A stretch of DNA of 59,444 bases from Oscillospiraceae bacterium (lineage in GTDB: Bacteria; Bacillota; Clostridia; Oscillospirales; Ruminococcaceae), in the NCBI GenBank assembly GCA_016296505.1, contig JAEDJD010000012.1:1-59444 (forward strand). The letters are read 5' to 3'. Under the pieces are notes generated by a model. That model was not told where the DNA came from. It made no database searches and saw nothing but the letters and a program-made list of their open reading frames with translations. A program made the position numbers and the translations under genes. Shown here one piece after another: positions 36,001 to 43,953 of the stretch; position 1 is the first letter of the stretch; each line of letters starts with the position of its first letter.

Positions 36001-36457
36001 AACATATTTGCGTGAATATTTCTGTATGAGCGGAACGGTGCTGCGGGATATGAATATTCTCACAAAAATGGAGGAGGCGCTTGCCGGTGTGTATATTCCT
36101 GCAAGACTTGATGAAAAGGCGACGGCGGCGTCCGGTACGCTGACTCTGACCAAGGATTCGCAGGTTTTTACGCCGGAGCAGTTGACTCGTCTGCGTATAT
36201 ATGTGGAAAATCTCGTGCGAACTTGCGCGGAAACATTTCTTGAGGGCGAAGTGGCGCCATGTCCGATGCAGGGCGGCGGTAACGGATATTATGCCAACGC
36301 CTGTACCTACTGTAAATACCGCAGTATATGCGGTCTGACGCCAGAGGATACCGACCGTATCCGGAAGCCGCAGCGGCAGGATACCGTCAAGAAGGAAATG
36401 CAGCGCATACTGGATTCGGACGCGGAACAGAATCGGAAAGGGGACGGACAGGCATGA
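33035..36457 (+). CDS. addB: ATP-dependent helicase/nuclease subunit B
   Basis: Second subunit of the AddAB helicase-nuclease for double-strand break repair, 1140 residues. The N-terminal nucleotide-binding motif GGAGCGKS lies at 7-14. The C-terminal nuclease domain (RIVDYKTGLHKKEFKL) carries the AddB iron-sulfur cysteines: C760 or C766, then C1090-xx-C1093-x5-C1099, the spacing known from B. subtilis AddB. A GGGAGG site precedes the ATG. The stop overlaps the addA start by 4 bp. Confidence 0.95.
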   Translation: MLHLILGGAGCGKSEYLIGKIRETVEAGNPVQTLVPEPFSYTYDKRLYAALGAVGFNAIRTGSFKMLTEDVLSNIAAVPRDSADHVTKIVVLYKLLRKLEKESVLRFYGAQAKKPSFLPEMLKQLDELMQSGSEPETLFQAAADTEKENGILSEKLYDIARIYADYLAELEAHGMRDALRDPVHAAAAADGSQLMCGVHIFLDEFESFTGDQYLMLDVMLRDAAEVWIALRSDDIDAPDFTRFDAVNQTARRLRKMAQSHNLQTDTILLTEQYRFQSPSLAHLSRYIYALHQKAFVDRPTVTICEARDMTLEAEYVAAQIRQLLMQGDLRAQDIIVVMHDLGGYGSLLEAAFERYKIPYFMDLRRSVLHTAVMKLPVCLLSLMHRIDTEQIMILLKTGLIPLGSTETAKFTDFAYIWDIEGATWEKPFPTEMDPEQEMEQLRAKIMQPIRKMRFGGLPRDGQPVTGAQLCDALYTCMEELDIPRAVVRTAKALHDCGDVTGGRAMRRLWKDMTDILDAMYLALEHTELTPQELLDLLMPVLRNHQLPVPPQTLDAVTVQSAAAARYDAPKVVFVMGVNEGKFPADIQDNGFFSEQERAFLDRCGVELSRSVRDLCADERLIVYKTLSAASERLWLSYPLATEDGKHLIPSPLLEEVRSLLPLTLQPPHFVYAAQMGAAFYVSTRAAAYYSFVEDYEMTQTERVSVRAMLDAVPAEAARMERLRRRSDFSRLRVKNPELLKRLTGERLYMSATQIENKIMCPFMSFCKDNLKLYRPEKKDLSALNVGNMVHDCMERLFREHPEREDFLAMTPDDLRAHAKRCTDDFMAAQLGGQENRPQRFLQQFGRIAGRLYHLLRHTQDEMRQSQFTTDACELTIGQLGAESGIAPYTLSLSNGITLYLHGKIDRVDITGDAQAGEQYLRIVDYKTGLHKKEFKLANVYYGLNLQMLLYLFALLDDPDVYPDAKPAGVLYMPASTPEAQEREGMKDTETYLREYFCMSGTVLRDMNILTKMEEALAGVYIPARLDEKATAASGTLTLTKDSQVFTPEQLTRLRIYVENLVRTCAETFLEGEVAPCPMQGGGNGYYANACTYCKYRSICGLTPEDTDRIRKPQRQDTVKKEMQRILDSDAEQNRKGDGQA

Positions 36458-39400
36458 GCCAATGGACACCTGAACAGGAAGCGGCGATTCTTGCACGCGG
36501 CGCATCTGTCGTAGTGAGCGCGGCGGCAGGCAGCGGAAAGACAACCGTGTTGGTTGAACGCTTGATTCGCCTGCTGGAGGATCCGGCGTATCCGGCAGAG
36601 AAAATGGTCGTTGTGACCTTTACAAACGACGCGGCAGGTGAGGTGCGTGCGCGTCTGAATCGCGCGCTTTCAAAGAAAATACTTGCCGATCCGGAAAATA
36701 CATGGCTCCGGCAGCAGCAGATCATGCTGCAAAGCGCAAGCATCTCAACGATTCATAGCTTTTGCCTGCGGCTTTTGCGCGAGCATTTTGCACAGCTGGA
36801 TCTCTCGGCAAATTTCCGTATCATGGAGCAGAGCGAGGCAGATGAACTGCGTGCGCAGGCGGCGGCGGACGTTATGGAGGCATTGAGCGTCCGCGCTGCT
36901 GCGGATGCTGACGCTGCACATCAGCAAAAGCTGCTTTTTGACGCATTTTGCGGTCAGGATGATACGCCGCTTGAACGGTTGCTGATCTCTCTGCACGGAT
37001 TGACGGAAAATGAACCGTTCGGCGAAACACTGCTTGCCGAATCTGCACAGAAATATGCTTCACCTGACGGCATCCGTCAGGAAGCGCTCGCAATGATTGG
37101 GGATACCATAACGGAGATTCTTTCATGTTATCCGCCTGCGATTGCGCTTGTCGAACAGATGAATTCAGAAAAATCTGCGGCATTGCTGCGCACGGAGCAG
37201 CAGAATATCCGTGCGATTGCAGACGCCCTTGTAGTTGAAGATTGTGCGGAAATCGGCAGAATGCTGCAAGGCAGTCTGTTCGGTACGCTGAATACGCTGC
37301 CGCGCAAAAAAGGTGAATTTGAAAGTGAAAAAACAACCGTCCGCGCCTTGCGCAGCTATGCAAAATCCTTGTTTGAGAAGCTTGCCAAGACATGGGCGAT
37401 ACCGCTGCAATTTGCAGATCAGGATATCAGCCGTCATGCGGAATTATTGCGGATGCTGTCTGATCTGGTGCAGGAACTGGACGAACGGTATACAGAACGC
37501 AAGCGCGAACGGAATGGCGTAACATTCAATGACGCGATGCGGCTTGCGCTATCGTTGCTTGCGGAGCGTCTGCCGGATGGTACGATTCGCAGAACGCCGC
37601 TTGCTGCGCAGCTGTCGGAGCAGTATGTCTGCATTATGATCGACGAATTTCAGGATGCGGATAATACGCAGGATCTGATTTTTCGGATGCTTTCACGCGG
37701 CGGCAGCGCCGAACGGTATGGGTCGAATCTGTTTGTGGTCGGTGACAGCAAGCAGTGTATCTATCGGTTCCGCAATGCAAATCCGGAAAATTTTTACCGC
37801 GCTATGCGCGAAGGCGCGGGATATATTTCACCGATGCTGAACGAAAATACCTGTATTCATTTGAATAAAAATTTCCGCAGTGCAGCGGAAGTTGTCACGG
37901 TCATCAATCATGTTTTTTCACAGATGATGTCCGAGCAGGTTGGCGAGATTGGTTATGACGAAACACAGGCGCTTGTGCAGGGTGCGAACTATTTTGCGCA
38001 GCGCCGCAGTGCGGAGATTATGCTTTTGCCGCAGACGGGCGAGGAAACACATACTGAGCCGGCTGCGATTGCGGCGCGGATTGCGTGGCATCTGGCGCAT
38101 CAGACGCTGGTGCAGGGGAGGGACGGTGAACCGCGTCCCTGCGAACCGCGTGATTTTCTGATTCTGATGCGATATAAAACGAGAATGCCGGTATATGCAG
38201 CCGCATTGGAGGCAGCCGGTATTCCGGTATCGGGTGCGGAGCATGAAGATTATTTGCAGTCGCCGGAGATTCTGCTGCTGATTGATTTGCTGCGGGCGAT
38301 TGACAATCCGCTGCCGGAGGTGCCGATTGCGTCTGCGATGCTTTCCCCGATGTTCGGATTTACGGTAGATGAATTGCTGCAGGTGCGGCTCTATGCACCG
38401 AAGCTGCAGCTGTTTCAGACGATGCTGCGGATTCGTGCCGATGCTGAAATGGCAGAGTATGCGCCGGAATTGACGGAAAAATGTCGTGCGCTGACAGAGT
38501 TTCTCGATGCGATGCGGAATTTTTCGGCAATGGATACGCCGGAGCAGTTGATACGGCGTATCTATCGGCAGACGGATTTTCTTGGTATGATGCAGATGTC
38601 GGCAGGCGGCGCGCAGAAAAAAGCAAATCTTCGCGCATTGACGGCATATGCAAAGGCATTCGAGGAAAATCGTGGCGGTGGGCTTTCCGCATTTCTGCGC
38701 TATCTGGATGCGATTCGGGATCGCGGCGAGGACTTAACGGCTGGCAGCGTGCCGGCAGGGACGGAGAATGTCGTACAGATCAAGAGCGTTCATGCGTCGA
38801 AAGGATTGGAAGCGCCGTTTGTGATTCTGGCAGACGCCAATCACGTTTTTTCCAATAAAGACGCAATAAAAGTAGTACAATATCACAGCAAAAACGGCGT
38901 CGGTTTTCAGCTTCATGATCCGGAGACAATCAGCAAGGGCAGATCGCTCCCTTGGACGCTGATCTACCAGAAAAATCGCAGGGAAATGGTCAGTGAGGAA
39001 ATGCGGCTGCTCTATGTTGCACTGACGCGTGCGCGTGAATATCTGATTTTGCCGCTGCCGTATACCGATAGCCGCTGTGCAAATGTCATCGCACCAGAGG
39101 CATACTTACAGGCTGCCGGCGGAGGAATTTCTGCTTCGCGCGTCGGCAGGGTGGGATGCTTTGCGGATTGGCTGTTCATGGCGCTGATTCGGAATACATC
39201 CTGCGAGCAAATGCGTCGTGATCTTGCAGTTGACTGCGGCGCGGACGGATTACCGCCGCTGCCGGCCGCCGTATGGACGGTTACGCCCGAAGCGGCAGAG
39301 GCGGCTGCACAGGAATTGCAGACCGCAGAGCAGATATTGCCCGATTCCAGATTGACAGAAGCTCTTGCTGCACAGTGCGCATGGGAATATGACGGGAGAC

Positions 39401-40026
39401 TCGCCGCATTAACTGCAAAATATGGCGTTTCGGAGCTTGCCAAAAAAGAGGACTTCGACGCGCCGCTTCAGAAACCGCAGTTCAGGAGCAGCGGCAGTAA
39501 AATGACCGGCTCGGAGCGCGGTACAGCGGTGCATACCTTTATGCAGTATGCGGATTTTGCAGCGGCTGCTTCGGATTTATCGGCGGAAATCGCAAGATGT
39601 CGGGAAATCGGCAGATTGTCCGCACGGCAGGCGGCAGCGGTCTCGGAAAGCAAAATTGCGGCTTTCTTTACCTCGGAACTGTATCAGCGGATACGGAATG
39701 CGCTGCATATCTGGCGCGAGCAGAAATTTATGGTTCGTATTTGTGATTTGCAGCTTGATGGTTCATTGGCACAGATCGGCGCGGATTATGCCGGAACGGA
39801 TGGCATGGTGACGGGTATTATGGATTTGGTGTTCGAGGAGCAGGACGGGATTGTTCTTGTGGACTATAAAACGGATACCGGTAAAAATGAAGCGGCATTG
39901 CTGGAAGCCTATACCGAGCAGATCCGGCTCTATGCAGAGGCATTGAGTCTGCTGATGAAGAAACCGGTCTGCGGCTGCTGGCTTTATGCGGTTGCACTTT
40001 GCAAATCCATTCCGGTTACGCTATAA
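36454..40026 (+). CDS. addA: ATP-dependent helicase/nuclease subunit A
   Basis: UvrD-like SF1A helicase plus RecB-type nuclease, 1190 residues. MSQWTPEQEAAI starts the protein, Walker A AAAGSGKT ends at residue 30, motif II region IMIDEFQDAD, and the C-terminal nuclease motif GIMDLVFEEQDGIVLVDYKT. An open frame extends upstream into addB, but the ATGA overlap start is the natural one. It is partner of AddB in end resection and Chi-type processing. Confidence 0.96.
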   Translation: MSQWTPEQEAAILARGASVVVSAAAGSGKTTVLVERLIRLLEDPAYPAEKMVVVTFTNDAAGEVRARLNRALSKKILADPENTWLRQQQIMLQSASISTIHSFCLRLLREHFAQLDLSANFRIMEQSEADELRAQAAADVMEALSVRAAADADAAHQQKLLFDAFCGQDDTPLERLLISLHGLTENEPFGETLLAESAQKYASPDGIRQEALAMIGDTITEILSCYPPAIALVEQMNSEKSAALLRTEQQNIRAIADALVVEDCAEIGRMLQGSLFGTLNTLPRKKGEFESEKTTVRALRSYAKSLFEKLAKTWAIPLQFADQDISRHAELLRMLSDLVQELDERYTERKRERNGVTFNDAMRLALSLLAERLPDGTIRRTPLAAQLSEQYVCIMIDEFQDADNTQDLIFRMLSRGGSAERYGSNLFVVGDSKQCIYRFRNANPENFYRAMREGAGYISPMLNENTCIHLNKNFRSAAEVVTVINHVFSQMMSEQVGEIGYDETQALVQGANYFAQRRSAEIMLLPQTGEETHTEPAAIAARIAWHLAHQTLVQGRDGEPRPCEPRDFLILMRYKTRMPVYAAALEAAGIPVSGAEHEDYLQSPEILLLIDLLRAIDNPLPEVPIASAMLSPMFGFTVDELLQVRLYAPKLQLFQTMLRIRADAEMAEYAPELTEKCRALTEFLDAMRNFSAMDTPEQLIRRIYRQTDFLGMMQMSAGGAQKKANLRALTAYAKAFEENRGGGLSAFLRYLDAIRDRGEDLTAGSVPAGTENVVQIKSVHASKGLEAPFVILADANHVFSNKDAIKVVQYHSKNGVGFQLHDPETISKGRSLPWTLIYQKNRREMVSEEMRLLYVALTRAREYLILPLPYTDSRCANVIAPEAYLQAAGGGISASRVGRVGCFADWLFMALIRNTSCEQMRRDLAVDCGADGLPPLPAAVWTVTPEAAEAAAQELQTAEQILPDSRLTEALAAQCAWEYDGRLAALTAKYGVSELAKKEDFDAPLQKPQFRSSGSKMTGSERGTAVHTFMQYADFAAAASDLSAEIARCREIGRLSARQAAAVSESKIAAFFTSELYQRIRNALHIWREQKFMVRICDLQLDGSLAQIGADYAGTDGMVTGIMDLVFEEQDGIVLVDYKTDTGKNEAALLEAYTEQIRLYAEALSLLMKKPVCGCWLYAVALCKSIPVTL

Positions 40027-40058
40027 TGAACAGTATGTGCGATGAAAGGAGAATTGAT

Positions 40059-40778
40059 ATGACAACGGCGATCGAACAGCTTCGGCAGGCGGTCAAGCAA
40101 GCAGAAAGAATCGTATTTTTCGGTGGAGCAGGCGTATCTACAGAAAGCGGAATTCTTGATTTCCGGAGCGTAGACGGGCTTTATAATCAGAAGTATGATG
40201 ATCCGCCGGAGACCATTCTCAGTCATACATTTTTCGTTCGGCAGCCGGAGAAATTTTTTCGTTTTTATCGCGATAAGATGCTCTGTCTTGACGCAAAGCC
40301 GAATGCAGCGCATAAAAAACTTGCGGAATGGGAGCAGCAGGGCAAACTCAATGCCGTTATTACTCAGAATATTGACGGGCTGCATCAGGCGGCAGGCAGC
40401 AAAAAGGTTCTGGAACTGCATGGCAGCGTGCTGCGGAATACTTGTATGAAATGCGGCAAGCGCTACGATGTCAGTGTGATTGCGGAAAGCGGCGGCGTAC
40501 CTTGCTGTACAGACTGCGGCGGACGCATTAAGCCGGACGTCGTGCTTTACGAGGAGTCGTTGGATGATGCCGTTATGGATGAAGCTGTGCGCTGTATCCG
40601 TGAGGCGGATATGATGATCGTTGGCGGAACTTCACTTGCGGTATATCCTGCTGCCGGTCTGGTTCATTATTTCAAGGGCAATATGCTGGCGCTTGTCAAC
40701 CGCGACGCGACGCCGCTTGACGCGTATGCGGATCTCGTTCTGCATGAGAAGATTGGTGCTGTATTTTCAATGCTTTGA
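40059..40778 (+). CDS. cobB: NAD-dependent protein deacylase (sirtuin)
   Basis: Sir2-family enzyme removing acyl groups from lysines with NAD; 239 residues. GAGVSTESGILDFR at 23-36, QNID at 103-106, catalytic H121 and zinc cysteines C129/C132 and C150/C153. An AAAGGAG site places the start at 40059 rather than the in-frame ATG within the end of addA. It follows addA after 32 bp and may be cotranscribed. Confidence 0.95.
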   Translation: MTTAIEQLRQAVKQAERIVFFGGAGVSTESGILDFRSVDGLYNQKYDDPPETILSHTFFVRQPEKFFRFYRDKMLCLDAKPNAAHKKLAEWEQQGKLNAVITQNIDGLHQAAGSKKVLELHGSVLRNTCMKCGKRYDVSVIAESGGVPCCTDCGGRIKPDVVLYEESLDDAVMDEAVRCIREADMMIVGGTSLAVYPAAGLVHYFKGNMLALVNRDATPLDAYADLVLHEKIGAVFSML

Positions 40779-40833
40779 AATCAGGTTTTCCTGTTGTTAT
40801 CAAACTGAAACCGGAATGTCACAAGAATTTCAC

Positions 40834-40862
40834 TTGACTTTTGTATTATAAACGTGTATAAT
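40834..40862 (+). promoter_or_regulatory. Promoter of the cohesin-like lipoprotein gene
   Basis: -35 TTGACT (40834-40839), 17-bp spacer, consensus -10 TATAAT (40857-40862). The gene is its own transcription unit. Confidence 0.85.
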
Positions 40863-40937
40863 TAAAATGAACGTGTGACAGCACGGGAATTTCGGAGAGG
40901 AAATGCTCTGATACAGAAATCCTGAAAGGAGTTTAAC

Positions 40938-41861
40938 ATGAAATATATGAATAAAAGAGTTTTGGCTGCGTTGCTTGCAGTTGCTATGACATTGCCTGCT
41001 TTTGCCTGCGGCGAGAAGATTGAATCGGGTGATGATTCAATGGCTGAGGTCAGCGATTCCGCAAACGACAGCAGTAAGGATGAAAACAGCGATTCAGGTG
41101 CTGATTCAGAAAGCGGCGACAGCCAGAATGCAGACAGTCAGGACAGCGCTGCGGTTGAGGATGACGGCGTTGTAATTGACGATAACGGCGCACAGAATCA
41201 CAAGCTGGTTTTTGAGACACCGGAGAATATCGAGGATAATTCTATTGTTTCGACAAAGCGCGCCGAAGATGGCAGCGTTTATATTGCGAAAACAGATATT
41301 AACGGTGTTGTTGTGACAGAGGCGAACGGAAGTGAAGTGACAGAGCTTTATACAGGCTCTACCAATGCTGCCTCGTATGCCAAGGACTATACGCCGAATA
41401 TCAAGACCTATCAGGCATATTGGCTTGACATTTCTAAGCAGAAGGACTTTGTCTTTGACGGCAGTTTGTTGGAGTTTGAGATTCAGGTCAAAGAGAATAC
41501 GCCGGACGGTGTTTATCCGGTTGAGGTTTATTTTGCAGACCTTTCCAATTACAGCGCAAATACGGATGAGAATGCAGCAAAGCTCGACGCGGTCAAGTTC
41601 GTTCCGGGCTATGTCTGCGTCAATTCCGAAAAGCCGGAAATCCCTGCAGTCGGAACCGATATGACGCTTACACCGGAAACCGTTACCGCAAAGCCGGGCG
41701 AAACCGTTAGAATGAATTTGCGTGTGGACAACAACCCCGGTCTGGTTGCATTTGTCATTCGTCTGCACTATGATGATAATGCCATCATTATTAGCGACGC
41801 AGGTGCCGGCAGCGATCTTGGTAAACACGCCAAACTGACCACGAATACACTCGATGATTAA
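40938..41861 (+). CDS. Surface lipoprotein with cohesin-like, apparently permuted module
   Basis: A 307-residue exported protein. The signal peptide ends at Ala-Phe-Ala-Cys with C24, a weak lipobox (Ala at -3), so lipidation is probable but not certain. Residues 29-78 are a Ser/Asp/Glu/Asn tether. Residues ~155-229 look like the C-terminal half of a cohesin: AYWLDIS, DGSLLEFEIQV, GVYPVEVYFADLSN and VPGYVCVN. Residues 241-300 look like the N-terminal half: LTPETVTAKPGETVRMNLRVD, given here only to L261, then GLVAFVIRLHYDDNAIII. The order is thus reversed, and the gene ends in a terminator with no continuation in another frame. It could be a permuted cohesin, a remnant of a two-cohesin protein, or an unrelated beta-sandwich. 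Confidence 0.7.
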   Translation: MKYMNKRVLAALLAVAMTLPAFACGEKIESGDDSMAEVSDSANDSSKDENSDSGADSESGDSQNADSQDSAAVEDDGVVIDDNGAQNHKLVFETPENIEDNSIVSTKRAEDGSVYIAKTDINGVVVTEANGSEVTELYTGSTNAASYAKDYTPNIKTYQAYWLDISKQKDFVFDGSLLEFEIQVKENTPDGVYPVEVYFADLSNYSANTDENAAKLDAVKFVPGYVCVNSEKPEIPAVGTDMTLTPETVTAKPGETVRMNLRVDNNPGLVAFVIRLHYDDNAIIISDAGAGSDLGKHAKLTTNTLDD

Positions 41862-41900
41862 GTAAAATATCATACAATATTCCAAATGTATCAGAGCAAG

Positions 41901-41936
41901 CGCCTGAGAATCAGAACGGTTCTCAGGCGTTTTTTC
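41901..41936 (+). terminator. Terminator of the cohesin-like lipoprotein gene
   Basis: 10-bp perfect arms (41901-41910 and 41920-41929) followed by six T's (41930-41935). Confidence 0.92.
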
Positions 41937-42025
41937 GTAGAAAACAGAAAAACGAGAATACGCAACTAGGGGTGCGTTGAATTCCAGCTGGACTGAGATT
42001 TAACGAAAGAACCACATAGCAACGC

Positions 42026-42061
42026 AAAGCCACTTTTGACAAAAATATCAAAAGTGGCTTT
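42026..42061. terminator. Hairpin after the lichenase gene, shared with 59247-59282
   Basis: 14-bp perfect arms (42026-42039 and 42048-42061), AAAGCCACTTTTGA and its complement, 8-base loop. The same arms recur at 59247-59282. Position suggests a terminator for the minus-strand lichenase; the A/T ends of the arms allow either direction. Confidence 0.7.
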
Positions 42062-42081
42062 GTGAAATGATTAGGAGAAAA

Positions 42082-43494
42082 TTATTGTTTATTGTAGGTA
42101 ACCCATTCGTAGTAAGCGGTCAGCGGCTTATTGCCGTTATACGGCTTGAGCCATTCGTCAACCGTCTTGCCCGGCCATGCGTTCATCATGATTTTACTCG
42201 GCGTCACAGGAACGTCACCGGTCATGGACCAGACTTCCTTGCCGTCTATGTACCATGTGATTTTGCCAGGCTGCCAGTCGAAGCCATATCTGTGGAACGC
42301 CTGTGATGCGTCGAAACCGAGGTCGATCATCTTTTCGTGACCGCCCTGACCGTTGCGGTAATAGTTGAGCTGAACTTTTGTGGTATCCTTACCGAGGATT
42401 TCGATGTCGATCTCGTCCCAAGGATTCTGCTGACCGTTGACGACGTCGGATGGACCTGTGTAGGTGAAGAACGAGGAAACAACGCCGTCATTTTTAATTG
42501 CCTTCATTGAGGTTTCGTAGTAGCCATAGTGATAGAAGTTGTTGGTGCGGAACTCACCGCCGGAGTAGGAAGGCATCCAATCCGGATTGCCATCGTTTGC
42601 ATTCCATTTCTGGTCGATAATCAGGCGGAGCGTGCCGTCCTGAATATATGCGTTTCTCTTGTACCAGTAGCAGTCGAACGGCTTGCCATTTGTCCAACCG
42701 TCAGAAGCGAAGAAGTCGCCTGCCTGACCCGCGGAGAAGTTTGCTGCCATCGTTGCATTGGCATTCATACCGGAATTGCCCTGCTGTTGATTACCTTGCT
42801 GATTGCTGTTACTTTTCTGGTATGTAACCCACTGATAACGTGCGGTCAGCGGCTTATTGCCGTTATACGGCTTGAGCCATTCGTCAACCGTTTTACCCGG
42901 CCATGCGTTCATCATGATTTTGCTTGGCGTCACAGGAACGTCACCGGACATGGACCAGATTTCCTTGCCGTCCACATACCACGTGATTTTACCCGGTTCC
43001 CAGTTGAAGCCATAGGTATGATATGCTTCGGAAGCGTCGAAGCCGAGGTCGATCATCTTTTCGTGACCGCCCTGACCGTTGCGGTAGTAGTTGAGCTGAA
43101 CTTTTGTGGTATCCTTGCCGAGGATTTCGATGTCGATTTCGTCCCAAGGATTCTGCTTACCGTTGACAACATCAGACGGACCGGTATAGGTGAAGAACGA
43201 GGAAACAACACCATCGCACTTGATTGCCTGCATGGAGGTTTCATAATAACCGTAGGAATAGAATTCATTGGTACGGAACTCGCCGCCGGAATAGGAAGGA
43301 TTCCAGTCCGGATTCGAGTCGCCGGAATTCCATTTTTGGTCGATACGCAGTTCAAGGTGATCGCCTACGATTTCAGCATTTTCCTTGTACCACCAGCAGT
43401 CGAACGGTTTGCCGTTCGTCCAGCCGTCAGAAGCGAAGAAGTCGCCTGCCTGACCTGCTGAGAAGTTTGCAACCATCGTTGCATTTGCGTTCAT
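42082..43494. repeat. Internal duplication of the GH16 domain (726-bp period)
   Basis: The two GH16 coding segments start at 43494 and 42768 on the minus strand, 726 bp apart. They keep long identical or near-identical DNA blocks (for example around 42340-42420 versus 43066-43146), suggesting recent duplication or gene conversion. Confidence 0.88.
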
Positions 43495-43782
43495 CTTGGT
43501 TCCAAGATCCGGAATGCTGCTGGATGTTTGCGGGAACAAGATTGCGTTTTTCAAACGGGAAAGGTCTTTCGCATTGATGGTACCATCATTGTCCTGATCC
43601 ATATTCTTTGTCAATGAAGACTTGCCAAGCAATGCGTCGGAAAGCATCGCTGCATCGCTGCGGTTGGCGGCACCGTCGCCGTTCAGATCGGCATTCATGC
43701 CTGCGAGCACAGCTCCTGTCAGGATGCCGACTGACATCAGCAATGCACCCGATGCAGCCATAATTCGTACTCTTTTTTTCAT
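42082..43782 (-). CDS. Tandem GH16 lichenase with N-terminal dockerin
   Basis: A secreted beta-1,3-1,4-glucanase of 566 residues with two catalytic domains. Signal peptide ~1-28. A dockerin-like module ~30-85 with Ca loops DLNGDGAANRSD and DQDNDGTINAKD. GH16 domain 1 ~97-330, a Gln/Asn/Ser linker (~331-338), GH16 domain 2 ~339-566. Both domains carry the lichenase signature DEIDIE, with nucleophile E215/E457 and acid/base E219/E461. The two domains are nearly identical over long stretches. The dockerin is N-terminal and diverged from those of the xylanase and mannanase. GGAGG lies before the ATG. Divergent to an AraC-type regulator. Confidence 0.94.
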   Translation of the reverse strand: MKKRVRIMAASGALLMSVGILTGAVLAGMNADLNGDGAANRSDAAMLSDALLGKSSLTKNMDQDNDGTINAKDLSRLKNAILFPQTSSSIPDLGTKMNANATMVANFSAGQAGDFFASDGWTNGKPFDCWWYKENAEIVGDHLELRIDQKWNSGDSNPDWNPSYSGGEFRTNEFYSYGYYETSMQAIKCDGVVSSFFTYTGPSDVVNGKQNPWDEIDIEILGKDTTKVQLNYYRNGQGGHEKMIDLGFDASEAYHTYGFNWEPGKITWYVDGKEIWSMSGDVPVTPSKIMMNAWPGKTVDEWLKPYNGNKPLTARYQWVTYQKSNSNQQGNQQQGNSGMNANATMAANFSAGQAGDFFASDGWTNGKPFDCYWYKRNAYIQDGTLRLIIDQKWNANDGNPDWMPSYSGGEFRTNNFYHYGYYETSMKAIKNDGVVSSFFTYTGPSDVVNGQQNPWDEIDIEILGKDTTKVQLNYYRNGQGGHEKMIDLGFDASQAFHRYGFDWQPGKITWYIDGKEVWSMTGDVPVTPSKIMMNAWPGKTVDEWLKPYNGNKPLTAYYEWVTYNKQ

Positions 43783-43865
43783 CCCAAATCCTCCTTGTTT
43801 TATCGCGCTTCTCTCATTGCAGCCGTTTTATATGTCGGCTTTTTTCAGTATAGCACATTTGTCTG

Positions 43866-43899
43866 TATCATGATATCAGAAATACAGCTTTTTTGTCAA
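43866..43899 (-). promoter_or_regulatory. Lichenase promoter with palindrome over the -10
   Basis: On the minus strand: -35 TTGACA (43899-43894), 18-bp spacer, -10 TATCAT (43875-43870). A perfect 10-bp palindrome, TATCATGATA (43866-43875), covers the -10 and could be an operator. Confidence 0.6.
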
Positions 43900-43906
43900 A
43901 TCGGTA

Positions 43907-43935
43907 TTGCTTTTTTTTGCTATATAATGTATAAT
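43907..43935 (+). promoter_or_regulatory. Promoter of the AraC-type regulator gene
   Basis: -35 TTGCTT (43907-43912), 17-bp spacer, consensus -10 TATAAT (43930-43935). Its -35 lies 7 bp from the -35 of the divergent lichenase promoter. Confidence 0.65.
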
Positions 43936-43953
43936 AGAAACGGGGTGTTCAGT

